Shown: piece after piece, positions 1-49,220 of the stretch
Numbering within the stretch: position 1 is the first letter of the stretch
How the letters are laid out: each line of letters begins with the position of its first letter
Notes under the pieces: model-generated
Database searches by the model: none
Told to the model about the DNA's origin: nothing
Seen by the model: only the letters and a program-made list of their open reading frames with translations
Assembly: GCA_022316685.1 (NCBI GenBank)
Contig: JAKJHU010000046.1
Location: 5,121,001-5,185,000 of the forward strand
Length of the DNA stretch: 64,000 nt
Direction of reading: 5' to 3'
Source of the DNA: Progne subis subis
Taxonomy: Eukaryota > Chordata > Aves > Passeriformes > Hirundinidae
Made by a program: the position numbers and the translations under genes

Positions 1-3000
1 AGCCCCCAGCCCCAAAGAAATACTAAAACAGAAAATCAACCCAAACGAACACAGCCCAGCCCTAAGGGTCCTGCATAGTCGTCCTTTTCAAGGCAATCTG
101 GCAATTTACAGGAGGACAAATCGACCTGATGGTTCTGCGTGTGCCACACTGGTCTGTGTTCTCTTTCCAGGCAGGAAAGTATTGGGAGGTTTTTTGTGCG
201 GCAGACAATGTCTCCCGGCTCCTCTGTTTTAGCAACACGATGTTAGATAGGAGTACTTGCACTGAACAACCAGGTGGACCTCTAGGTGAATAAGGTGGGG
301 GCAAAGAGGCCACAGACCCACACAATCCCAAATTTTTGCCCCATGAAGTGCAAAAGACTAGAGGGGGAAAATGAGAAGCAGTGATGGGTTCATCAGACCA
401 GTGTAAAGAGCACTGTTGCGGCACATAAAGCTTCAGCCAATTTTGATCCTCAAAATTCTCCAGTTGTCTTCCAAGGGCTGCAGGTATTTCAGCTCATTCC
501 TAACGACAGTGTTAGATAAAATAATATCCATTCAGCTACCTGCCTGAGAGCTTGGAAAGAGACTAGTAAGGCAGAAAAAATCATCGCTAGACTGTTTTTC
601 AGTCAACCTAAAAAGCTTTGCTTCCACTCCACTGCTTCTTCACATGCTTATCCTCACAAACCCTACCCTGCCCTTGGGTCTCTTCATTTACTCCCAGTAT
701 CCTCCCATGGCATATACCTTCGTTTTTACTCTCATGGTGCTGCTTCCAGACATTAATGTCTGGGAACACATAGCTAGGGTTCCCGAAGAACCTTAACTCT
801 GCCCCAGAGGCAAAGATTTATGAAAAAAATCCTCTCTGTTTAATATAAGCTGGGACCACAAACAACGAAATGCCTCTATCGTAGTGCAACCGCAGAAATT
901 TCAGCCTACAGTTAGCCAAACGTAACCCACTGAGTGCTGTGTTCTTTTATTTTCATATTTCTGATTAGGCAAACAACATAATGAAAGTCTCTCTCCCTAT
1001 TCTTTTGTAAGGCTGCATGACTCACCACTTATGTAAGCCTTATGCAGGAGTTGGTCATAGCTCCTCTGACGATTCTAAGTCCTGGTTTGCAATTAGTGTA
1101 AGGCTTCAACCTCCCTGTTTTGTACAATAAAAAATAGGTTCTCTCAACGTACGTGTTCTGAGCAGTGTGGCTTTGGGAGCCCAGGAAAAGCTGGAAATTT
1201 GCAGGGAACTATGACAGTCAAAATTTTAGGTGGATTCTCGAGAGTTCAGCATTGGCGTTGCTGTCCCTTCTCTCTCCAGTGACTGGATAAACAGCTTGTG
1301 GGGTCTGAAGGGTTCACAGTCGTCTGGCTTTCAGGTATAGCGTATGGGTAAGAATGGAGGTGTTTATTATATGGCCTGCCACATCGTCTTTGGTGCCAGC
1401 GTGGTGAATACAGGTTAGCAATATTGAAAAAGCATGGTTATTGCACGGTATCATTAGCAGGCAGAGCAAACTTGGGAGCCTTCATTGTGCATTTCAGAAC
1501 TTTATCAAGTTTGGCAAGTCCAACCCTGCCGTTCAGAAAGGAAGAGCTCAGGTCAGAACACACCCTTCCTTCTCTCATTTGTGTCACATTAGCATGAATA
1601 AGAGCCCCTGGGTAAAGCAGGCTGGAAGCTGTTTCTTTCTTAACACTGCCTGAGACTTCCTATATTTTCTGTGCTTGTTGTGTAGTTCCTAATTTAATGA
1701 CTCACAACAGGTCTATTCTTTCTGGGGAAATTACTTTTCTGCACTGTGAATGAAACGATGATGCTCTGCAGTCTTCCCCAGGTTTTTCAGGCAGGGAGCA
1801 AGAACACATGGTATTTCAATCTGTTCCATAGCAGCTTAGACCCATTTAAAAAAGAAAAGAGGAATGGCCCTTGCATGAAAGATATAAGACTCCTCTTTAC
1901 TTTTAGTAGGAGAGGTAGCAAAACCACAACCAGAACAAGTTAAGAATTACTAAGGAAAGTTTCATCAACTAAGTCTCAGCTGAAGGCACAGGGCTGCACC
2001 ACATCAGCAATACTGCATGAAATAGGAACGGTGACATCACCCCAGAGCCTAGAATAGCAATCCCGTGAGGGCTGGGTAGATGGAGAGAGCCACTGAGTTA
2101 GTAAGCATTCAGTATATTCAGCATTTAGCCTGAATGTTGGAACATGGGCATTATAAATGGCCCTAAGTAGCAAAGTGTTTTTTACCATGTATCTAATATA
2201 TAAATACCTCTCCCAGAGGAGATAAACTCCCAAGTGCCAACTCACCAGCACATCCTGACTCCTAGACATGTGCCCTATGCAAGCCCTTCAAAAACTGCAC
2301 TCTCAGCATTTTTCTATGATAGTTTTGTGCAAATTAGAGTTGCTGAATTAATGATCTAGACAATAAAATGTCATATTACCCCTTTTTCCAATCAGGACTT
2401 CTTTGTACTGTGCTATCATTTCTTGAAGCATTTTTGAAGGACCTGAAACATGTATTGCTTCCCTCTAAAGACTGTATCCATCAGATGGAAGAATTAGAGT
2501 GTTGCATCCAAAGTTACCCAGAGCTTTATAGCAGGAAATTCTGACACCCCTGCTCCTAAAGGACCAAGCAGGTAGATTACCTCACATTTTAAATCATCTC
2601 AGTGACTATGTTACCCCAGGTAAAATATGAGAAAAAATCAGGAAGAAATTTAGTAATTTCTTAGCCCATTGGAAATAAGCCAGATTTGGATAAAGTTGCC
2701 ACATGATCTCTTCATATTTAAATTTTTTACCACCTTTATATGTCTTTTGAGAAGGCACAGCCACCAGCAGCACAAGAGCCATTGCAACATTCTTCCTTGC
2801 TGAGGAAGAATGAGGAAGAATCACTGAGATACAGCTGTTCCGCTGTAACCCCTTCTCCCTTCAAGAGAGAAAACTGCTTAAACTGTAATGACTAGATTTT
2901 ACATAGGAATCACAGCAGTATGCAGGAAGAATTCAAGCTAGATATTATCCCACCAGCTTAATTATTCATCTACCCAGTCCCTTATTTTAAAAATAAAATT

Positions 3001-3746
3001 ATTTTAGAATAAGAGAAAAAGAAAATAATCAAGTTTGTCCCTCCTGTTATAGCCAATTGAAAGGCAGAGAATTGCAGTAGTAGAAGACAGTAAAATTTAG
3101 CCAAGTTTAGCAATCTTAGAATCAAAAGCAAAACTGACTTTATGACTTGAGTACAACTGTCTATAAGTAACTCTCACCTGAAGCCAAAACTTGCAGATTC
3201 TTTACAGCTTTATTTGGGAGGATGGTATTTATTATCTGCAACAGACTCAATTCTCCACATGGTGCAGCCCTTTGAGAAGAGGCTGAGCCACAGACAGAAG
3301 TTAGGCATTTAAAAATTTTTAATCACCATTTCTAATCAATCTATCCATTCAGCATCTTACATTTCTTTTGTGGAGGGTCATTACAGTCCAGAAAAGTCAA
3401 AGGCCTACAACCCTTAGCTAAGTCTTTTTTCTCTATGTCAAGATTTAGTTCTATACCAGAGATGTTTTAGTCAGCTATACATATCCAGCAAAAGGTTGAA
3501 CACAGATGAGTAAGCACCTGGTATAATGTAAAAGGAGGATGGGATGGGAGGACAAGGGAAAACAAGTTTATGAACAAGTTTTTTTACCTCCCTCTTCACA
3601 AATATAGTTTGAAACCAGAAGGAACAATTATGTTTTAACTTCTGCTGTTAAAGTATCAATTCAGCACGTTTTACCTAAGCAGAGTACACACTTCCCACAA
3701 CTGCTTACAGAATAATCACAGTTTCTCCTATTTAGCTTTCTAGATT
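1..3746. other. Intergenic sequence beyond ERCC6, no gene recognised
   Basis: Only short open frames on both strands, none with recognisable domains or flanking splice signals that fit together. No homeobox sequence (the amniote neighbour DRGX) is present. A plus-strand AATAAA occurs near 1,126-1,131 but I cannot tie it to a gene. Confidence 0.5.
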
Positions 3747-5804
3747 TTTATTCAACTGCATTTGTCTGCTCAGCTGTGTGGATGGTAGGTCACATCCCAC
3801 AGTAGCATGGTGCTCAGCTTTTAGCACCTTTACAGGAAAGAAATTTTCAGTAGTTCCTTGTAGTATGCTGTATTTAATTTAGAATTTATAATCACTGTTC
3901 CATGCTAACATGTCTTTCCTTAGTAAGATTTAATGTGTTTGGTTTTTTTTTTTTTTTTCCCCCAGCTTGATTCCTAAATTAACATCTGTATTTTCAATTT
4001 TCTTTATCCCCTCTTTTTACTGAGGTAAGAAAATAAAATATAAGATCATACACATTCCACATGAGTGATTTTTGGAATCACACACAAATAAAGCAGCAAC
4101 TACCAAATACAGCACTGTATTTGGAAACTGAGACAGCTAAAATACAAGATTTGTTTGATTATGCAACACTTTAATCACATATGCTTTAGAGATTAAATTT
4201 TTTGAGGCATTTAAGATGCCTCCCTACCCACTCTTCCCACAGCCCAATGACTTCTAGAACACACTTTCATTTTTCCTTTTTTAATAAGTCCATAAAAGCT
4301 AAGAATTTATAAAAAGTACATGCAAATCTATTTACATTAACAAAACAAGAAGCTGCAAACTCGCCTTAGTATACAGGAACCATGTCTTTAAAACTGGGAG
4401 TACAAATAAAACAGGACACCATAACTAAGAGATAAGGTGACAACAGCAGCTTTGCTGACTGCTGAATTCCTAGTTTGTTGCTGGGATACGTAGAGATGCA
4501 TGGGCACATGACACCCAAACCAATTCATGTTCCCTATAGCTTTCAAGAAGACAGAAAAATTGGTTTGTTTTTACTCTTTTTCTGGCCCATTTCAAGTCAT
4601 ATCAACAGCAGGTGCAGCCCAAGTTCCTTATTTCACCTTTTTTCAAAAGAGAGAATGTAAGTGAATATAAATGGGAACAAAGAAACAGATCTTCGGAGAA
4701 GTCCCATCTCCAAATGCTATTAGGAAAACAAACATTCTTGAATTGTCTGCCCTGTCCAATTCCAGCCTCTGAAAAGCCAAGAAACACCACTTCTTGCAAA
4801 TCTCTACAGACCCTTTATCACAGGGTAAAAACAACAGGAAAAGCCATTGGAAAAAAAAAAGCTTTTTTTACAAAAAGCAAGTTTGTATTCTTGCTTCACC
4901 ATTCATCTTTGAATACCCGTACTTCCACTTAAAGTAAACAAGGTAATTTCACAGTGAACAAAAAAAGCTAAAAGTAACTCAGCTTTCCATAGCTTAGGGA
5001 TAGGAAGGACATCAGGCATATTTAACTATTCCTAGTTTAAGCCATATAGTAATTCACTGTCGCTGCAATAATGTGGTTTTCTTCTGAATATCTGTCCACA
5101 TTTTCCACCTTAAAATTTGCTTGTGTAGCACACAAGTACCTTGGAGACAGAACCAATGTTGTACTTGGATCTGCTAAAAATAACTGGTATTAAAGTTTCT
5201 TGACAGCCGGGCAAGTTCTAAGTTTTCTCTACCTATAGAAGATGAATGACATATAACTTCCATATATGCTCCAACTATGCCCAAAAATTATTACGGTGAG
5301 TAAAATACAGTGACACCCTTCCCCACCTGACCATCTAACACCCCAGTCTATGTCCACGTAAAAAAAATTAGAGTGCTAGGAGGTAACTGGATATAAATCA
5401 CAGTGAAACATATGAACATTTAATGAGATTTCAATTATAAGTCCACAACCTGTGACAAATGTTAACAGTTATGTTACCTCAGTTTTAAGAAATACTTTAG
5501 AGCAAACACTTGCCAGTGGTGTATGGGACTGTAACTGGATTGCTGATTATGGTGTTAATAGGTGTTCCGGAATTTATCAAGTTTTCCATAACTATCAGTT
5601 GTCAGTTAACTCAATATCCTGACACACTTTTCTATTTTTGTGATTAAGCCTCCATGGCACTAGAATTATTTCCCAAGTTAGTTTAACATGACAACAAAAT
5701 TCTCACTACTGATGGAAGTTACGTGAAATGATTCTGCTGCACTTGTTCAGTACAAGTGAATCTCTCATGCTAACTAATATCATCTTCCCCCACACACTTT
5801 TTTT

Positions 5805-5836
<32 letters not shown>

Positions 5837-6256
5837 GATGGCACACTGTGTGCCCTATGATCATTCAAGTAATAAACAGGAAATCAAGGAAGCAGGTTTC
5901 TGGAATTTCACAGAAATCAAAGTCTTACAACCCACGGCAACATCCATGGTTCTTATTGTAATAAAAGGTCAGTATATGCTCTTTATCCCATTTATATTAA
6001 AATTTCTTTTGAAGAAAAGGTGCTGATATTTTGTAATGTTTCATCTATGAGGTAGATGGCACTTTTATATAAATAATGTAAATCAGAAATTAAATTAGCT
6101 TTAAGCCTGCAACAAGTCCTGCACCACTGACTGTTCAAGGCATTAAATTAATTCAGGAATACAAAATACTCCAAAAATTTCAAAGTCACACAGTGTTCCT
6201 CCTTTGAGAGAAGAGCGGTGGTCGGCTGCACAGAGAGGCACCTTCACTGACAAGGG
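3747..6256 (-). other. ERCC6: Probable ERCC6 3' UTR (end uncertain)
   Basis: AT-rich non-coding sequence follows the ERCC6 stop on the minus strand. The nearest canonical minus-strand AATAAA signals I find are at 3,747-3,752 and 3,209-3,214; earlier variants (ATTAAA, for example near 4,280 and 5,415) could also be used. A T-rich run at about 5,801-5,837 (A-rich on the minus strand) could be mistaken for a poly(A) tail. No coding feature is seen. Confidence 0.35.
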
Positions 6257-44077
<37,821 letters not shown>

Positions 44078-44971
44078 CCTCTGCTCGAAGGCAACAAAGG
44101 AGAAACACATTATCATAAGGACATCCACACATACAAAACTCCTCACGAAGACTGTGCCCCCCAAAAAGTAAGCAAACCAATAAGCATGTTTATAAATTCT
44201 TGTTTCAAAACACCTGGTAGACTACTTCACCATCAATCCTCTTGCAGAGGCACCTCCACACAAACTTCCACAATCAAAAGAGTGGCCAAGACCTCTCAGA
44301 GACAACTACGTCTAACCCTCCCGGAAAATGTTGATATGAAGACAAATAAGACAACGTGTAAAAATTACTCTCCTTGCCAGACAGTGAACTCAGTCTTGTG
44401 TGTAAATGGTCATGCTCCAGAAGACTGTGACATAAGAAAAACATATGCAACTTGATATACCCAAACCCCAAAAATACAACTTTTGGAAACAAGTTAAGAC
44501 TTGCCTTTGAAAGCACTAGTGAATGTAGTTGGCCGTAAGCTTTAGTTTGACAATTCAGCTTCAAAGTGGAGCATAAAGCATCTCGGTTCTCAGGAAACGA
44601 ATGCTGGACTGACTTGCAAAGGCAAGCCTCTCCGGAGCTGGTATGTTCACCAGCCTCTCCCAGCACGGCGGCCCATGGATCTCAGTCCCATCTCACGCAT
44701 TTCTCCCACCCGCTCGGAACATGCCTGCACAGGGCTTGGTCCTGCATTCAAGCAACAGGTACCACACCACACCCGGCCCGCCCCTCCAAGGAACCCGGGG
44801 GCCCTCCGCTCCGACCGCACCGAGCGGGGCTCGGGCAGAAGCGGAGCCTCACCCACCTCTGTGTCAGAGCGAGCGCTGGGCTGCTAAGGGGCCGCCGGGC
44901 GAAGGTTGTCCCCACTGCGGCAGGAGGCAAAGCGCGGCTGGGACGGGACACGCGGGGCTCCGGCTCCCACC

Positions 44972-45215
44972 GGGCAGTGCCCGAGCCACGGCCCCGCAGA
45001 GCAGCGGGAGCGGACACCGCCGGGCCGGGCCGCACTGCTGCCACGGGGCAGTGCCCGAGCCACGGCCCCGCAGGGCAGCGGGAGCGACACCGCCAGGCCG
45101 AGCCGGCCCGGGCCGCACTGCTGCCACCGGGCAGTGCCCGAGCCACGGCCCCGCAGAGCAGCGGGATCGACACCGCCGGGCCGGGCCGAGCCGGGCCGGG
45201 CCGCACTGCTGCCAC
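44972..45215. repeat. GC-rich tandem repeat, about three 74-83 bp units
   Basis: Near-identical units begin with GGGCAGTGCCCGAGCCACGG at 44,972, 45,046 and 45,129, so the spacing is 74 then 83 bp. A partial fourth unit begins near 45,207. Units differ by a few substitutions and by extra GGGCC-type blocks at the junctions. The array lies just downstream of the predicted ERCC6 start site, so it is probably in the 5' UTR or exon 1. Confidence 0.85.
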
Positions 45216-45324
45216 CGGCACGGCTCCGGCACTGCGCCTGCGCGGCACGCGCCGCGCCACGCGTCACTTCCGCAGCGGCGGGGCAGCGGGGCGCCTGCGC
45301 GGAGGGCCGGTGCTGTCAGGGCTT

Positions 45325-45465
45325 CCCCGGGGCTCCGCTGGTGACAGGAGCAGGTGTGACATCTTTCCCCGGGGCTCCGCTGGTGACAGGAGCAGGTGTG
45401 ACATCTGTCCCCGGGGCTCCGCTGGTGACAGGAGCAGGTGTGACATCTGTCCCCGGGGTCCTGCC
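45325..45465. repeat. 42-bp minisatellite, three full units plus a partial one
   Basis: Units start with CCCCGGGG at 45,325, 45,367, 45,409 and 45,451, an exact 42-bp period. The first three units are almost identical (one T/G difference near the unit end); the fourth diverges after about 10 bp. Because 42 is a multiple of three, the array keeps reading frames open and accounts for spurious open frames on both strands. Confidence 0.9.
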
Positions 45466-46924
45466 GCTTACTCTGCATGTTTGCCCCATCCTTCTGTCTC
45501 CCGATTTCAGCGTCGTGAAGCTCCCGCATCCAGCTACCTCCTTTGGGCAGCAGAACTGAGTTTACTTGCTGGCAGCCTTGGTCCAGCTGTGAGAGGATAA
45601 ATATACAGCAGAACACATAGATATTAATGAATAATTCCCAAAAGTGTTAATGGCTTTTCCCCCCGGCTTTATTCTGAACTACAATTTCAGGTCCTTGACT
45701 GAAGATGTTCTTTCTTTTCCATTACCTTATTCCTATCTTGTAATGTTTATGAGTCTCAGGGAAACACAGAATGGGTTCTCTAAAAATGGAAAGGTCATCA
45801 AGCAAATAAAGCAGTGCTATGTTGATAAACTCTTGTTTGTTTCCTTTGCTCTGAAAGACATTATTACTGCAAGCACCCTTTAGTGATTACAATGAGGAAG
45901 CTTTTTAAAATTTTTATTGCTGTGTTCTAAGTAGAAGGAATGATGTTTTGTAACTGCTGAAACAATTTAAAATGTGAAGTGCAAAGTCTTACAGGAGACT
46001 GAGAAAAGCAGCCACCAGGGATTTTTAAGGACAGAGCAATGTCAAGCTGCTGTCAAAACTAAACTGTGGCATGGACGGGTAAGCTCAGTTTTCCAGAAAG
46101 TTATTGATGACGGTCAAAAGATAAGTTGTCCTGGAAGCAGAAAAAAGGGCTTTGTATTATTAGCTAGGAGAGAAGTTTTCAAATGACAGGCTGCGTCTTT
46201 CCTAAGCACAGGAGAAGATTGAAGATTTCCCTACATGTTAGCAGACTTCTATGGGTTGAGCGATCACTAATGTCAGAGATGGTCACTACTAAGATCAGAA
46301 GAAGGCCTATAGTCAAACATTAAATATTTTTGTGTCAAAGCAGGTATTTGCAAAACAGGATAAACACATCACAGGGATGCACCCAGAATAACCAGCAACA
46401 ACCTACCAACAACCTGAGTGCTGGTTCTTAGCAGGAGATGATCCTCTCAAGCCCCTTGTGCTTGACAGCCTGGTTGTGCTGTAAAAGGTGTGACCTGCTA
46501 GCAGTTGGCCAAATCTTCATTCTTGCTTTTTAAGCAGGCCTTTCCTCCACAGATTTTAGTATGTGTTTTGCCAAACTGCAGGCTAAGGAAGGACTTTGTA
46601 GCAGAATATATTTATGGATTTTGTTCTGAGGAAATCATGTATGTGGACTATGACTAATGACAATGGAGCAACCACACAGAAAGGCTTGGACTGACTGTCT
46701 AAGAAAAAATGAATCAAAACCTAGTACATTTTCAGAGTTAAGTGACTATGGGTTTTGAGCATCTTCGAGCTCTCATGACACCAGTGTTTACATGACCTGA
46801 GATGGCTGAGCCTCAGGTGTGTGACTCCCACTTTTCTTAGTGGAGCAGTCCCAGTGGATGCAGTGCTTTGCTAAATAATTAAAGATGTTCCTTTGTCCCA
46901 AAGTGCTTAGGTCTAAGAGCTTCA

Positions 46925-47185
46925 TTTATTCATAGAACTTAAGCCCAGACAGGACCATTAGATCCTTCTTTCTGACCTCCTGTGTGACACTAAAAATACT
47001 CACTCAGTAACTTCTACATCAGGCCTGAGTCTTGGAGATGAGGTGGAACAGATGGCTTGGCAGGATAACACATTTTGATTTAAATACACTGAACAGTAGA
47101 AAATCCATGACATGACTTGGTAGATTGTTCCAGTGGCTGATTCTTCTAGCTATCTTTCATGTAGCCTGAAACACACTACCTTTAA
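46925..47185 (-). mobile_element. Ancient CR1-type LINE fragment (antisense)
   Basis: Segments such as GGACCATTAGATCC...TCTGACCTCCTGTGTGACAC and, further on, TGTTCCAGTGGCTGATTCTT resemble, in order and spacing, the antisense 3' part of old amniote CR1 elements as I remember them. No direct repeats and many substitutions, so it is an old, dead copy. Confidence 0.6.
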
Positions 47186-48889
47186 AAAAAAATGTCATGC
47201 ACTTAAAAGACAGACTGATCTGTTAAACATAGAGGAAGGAAATACTTCAGAATTTTAGAATAAGCCAAAACTTTGTAAAATCTTGAGGCTGGATTTCAGT
47301 AGAATAAACTTTCCCTTACCTGCTTAGACTTCTGAAATGGAATGGACACCAGAGGTTTCACCTAAAACTTCCCTAAGAGGTCATGTGCTTCCCTGTGCTG
47401 TAGCTGTTCCTAGAAATACTGCTTTTGTGGCTGAACTGATCAGCTGGCTACGCTTGTCCTGCCTGAGGCCAACGTAGAAGCCGAAAATCCCAACACTATT
47501 CTAGAGGGGTCAGTTAGTCAGGTATGGAGTATCCTAGTGCCCACAGGCACTGTTCTGCTAAAAAACAAATGGCAGTAGTAGATTTTAATGCATATCAGTT
47601 TAGGTTCTCTATTTTTCAATCCTTTCCTGATGAAGTATCAACTGTGGGTCTGAGCCAACACCCTAGGAGATTTCTGTGCTGGTGGTGAAAATGCTATACA
47701 CTGAGGCACACGGATACTTAAAAAAAAAATGCCAAAACCGTGAAGTTGTGATGAGAATAGATAATAAATGATTTAAGGGCTGCATTACTTCTCAGGAGGG
47801 CCCAGAATTGCCGGCAGCATTGGCAGAAATGGGAATTCCATCCACAGCAATAAAGCATCTGTATCTCTTTGTACCAACGAGTTGAGTGGCAAGTATCTCT
47901 CAGAGCCATGGCAGTGTAATAAAGCTAATATATCAACCTAAGAGAGATGCTAAGCTATTTGAAAATAATTGTGTAGTTGGCAAGCAATAACTGTTACTCT
48001 TTATATTGCAGAGAAATAAAATTGTTTTTTTTCCTTCCCTCACTCTCCCTGCTGTGGTGCATTTAAGAAATTAAATGCAGAAATCTACTTCCTAATGCCC
48101 TACTAGGTTGGAAAACTAATGACTGCAAATGGGAGCAAATTCCAGAAGTTAAGGTTTCTCCCACGGCTTTTCTGTGGTTAGATTGCTCACTTTTTGTATT
48201 TCCCACAAATATTGCTAGACAACAGCTCACATGTAAGGAAATTCTTGATAATACAAAATTTTTAGGAAAGTTCTGTGTCTGTGGTTATTTGGGCTGCATT
48301 TTTCTCCAAAGGAATTAAAAAGTGACTTTCTAGGTGAATCTGCTGCAGCTCATTAGAGGCCTTTTTCTGAGCTTGCAGCCTGATCGTTGCTTCACATGTG
48401 TCTTCGCTACATATCTTTCGTAGGTGTGTGTGTGGAATGTTTTAAACCCTGTGTAAAAAGGACAAAACAATTATAGACATTTTAAGAACTGAGTATAAGC
48501 ATGTAATAAGCTGTTGGCATCAATCTCCTGCAGGCAAAGAGGGAAGACAAACCTGGGCGTTTACTGTCTTTTCAAACCAGCCTTTCACATTTTGTATACT
48601 TCATAGTTGTTCTCTGAAAAGCTTAGGACAAGGCTGTGGCTCTTGCATCGCAGAACCAGGATCTTCCTTTGCTGTCTTACCCAGGTAGCCAAAGGCTGCT
48701 CATTTTCACCTGCTGTCGACTTGTGTAGGTCTCCTTGCAATGACTGCTAGCACCTATGATGATCCCTAGAGCTCGCTGGCAGAATCTTGCTCAGGCCGTG
48801 TTTGAACTGTCGATGGTGCCAGGAAGAGAAGCATAATAAATATCTGAGTACTTGAAAATCTTTCGCCTCCTCGAAAACTGGGCTGTCAG

Positions 48890-48918
48890 AAAGCCGGTGG
48901 TGGCCACCTGCCGGCTTT
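48890..48918. repeat. 29-bp near-perfect palindrome (hairpin)
   Basis: AAAGCCGG (48,890-48,897) pairs with CCGGCTTT (48,911-48,918), and between them GGTGGCCACC (48,899-48,908) is itself a perfect palindrome, with only a 1-2 nt asymmetry. This is unusually GC-rich symmetry for the surrounding AT-rich DNA. Confidence 0.8.
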
Positions 48919-48919
48919 A

Positions 48920-48935
48920 ACACTAGAGGGAGGCA
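48920..48935 (+). promoter_or_regulatory. CTCF-like motif beside the palindrome
   Basis: ACACTAGAGGGAGGC resembles the CTCF core but has A in place of C after the GGG. It starts two bases after the hairpin. Confidence 0.3.
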
Positions 48936-49212
48936 TCGCCTAAAAGAAATCGCAAGTGCTTCCGAAATAGCACAATTTAAAACGATTTATACGTCTTGGA
49001 AGGGAACAAAACACTGATTTCTTTTTAAAGCCTCTGTTTTTATTGGAACACATTATGGGAGGCCTCGTTTGTTGCTGGGAACGCTCTTGGCCAGAGTGAA
49101 ATCCAACCCTCCTGATGAGGTAGGCAGATTGAGCCCGCGCTGCTCTGCTTTGTCTTAGCCTGGGCTCTCCTGGGACAACGCTTTGCTCCAGGCCTGGAGG
49201 TAGTGCAGCCTC

Positions 49213-49220
49213 TATAAATA
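49213..49220 (+). promoter_or_regulatory. Isolated TATA box (TATAAATA)
   Basis: TATAAATAG with a GC-richer upstream sequence (CAGGCCTGGAGG) is a strong match to a TATA-type core promoter. No downstream coding exon is visible, so it could be a promoter of a non-coding or distant first exon, or chance. Confidence 0.25.

Larger units (their letters stand above)
44640..45480 (-). promoter_or_regulatory. ERCC6: CpG-rich ERCC6 promoter and probable non-coding exon 1
   Basis: A sharp block of GC- and CpG-rich sequence in an otherwise AT-rich window lies just upstream of ERCC6 exon 2, where the first exon should be. Core-promoter-type motifs cluster at 45,233-45,310: TGCGCCTGCGC (NRF1-like) at 45,233-45,243, CACTTCCG (ETS/GABP-like on the minus strand) at 45,265-45,272, and an overlapping CGTCA half-CRE. 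Transcription probably starts near 45,230-45,270 and runs leftward. Candidate exon 1 donors on the minus strand are GTGGGT and GTGAGG near 44,848-44,856. Exact exon ends need transcript data. The 344-codon plus-strand open frame across this block is a by-product of GC-rich repeats and is not taken as a gene. Confidence 0.7.

Noticed and set aside
1..3746. Exons of the neighbouring homeobox gene DRGX
   Set aside because: No homeodomain-like translation was found on either strand.
44566..45600. 344-codon plus-strand open frame and overlapping long frames on both strands
   Set aside because: They lie in the GC-rich CpG block made of tandem repeats whose units lack stops; composition is Arg/Ala/Gly/Pro-rich in all frames and no domain is visible.
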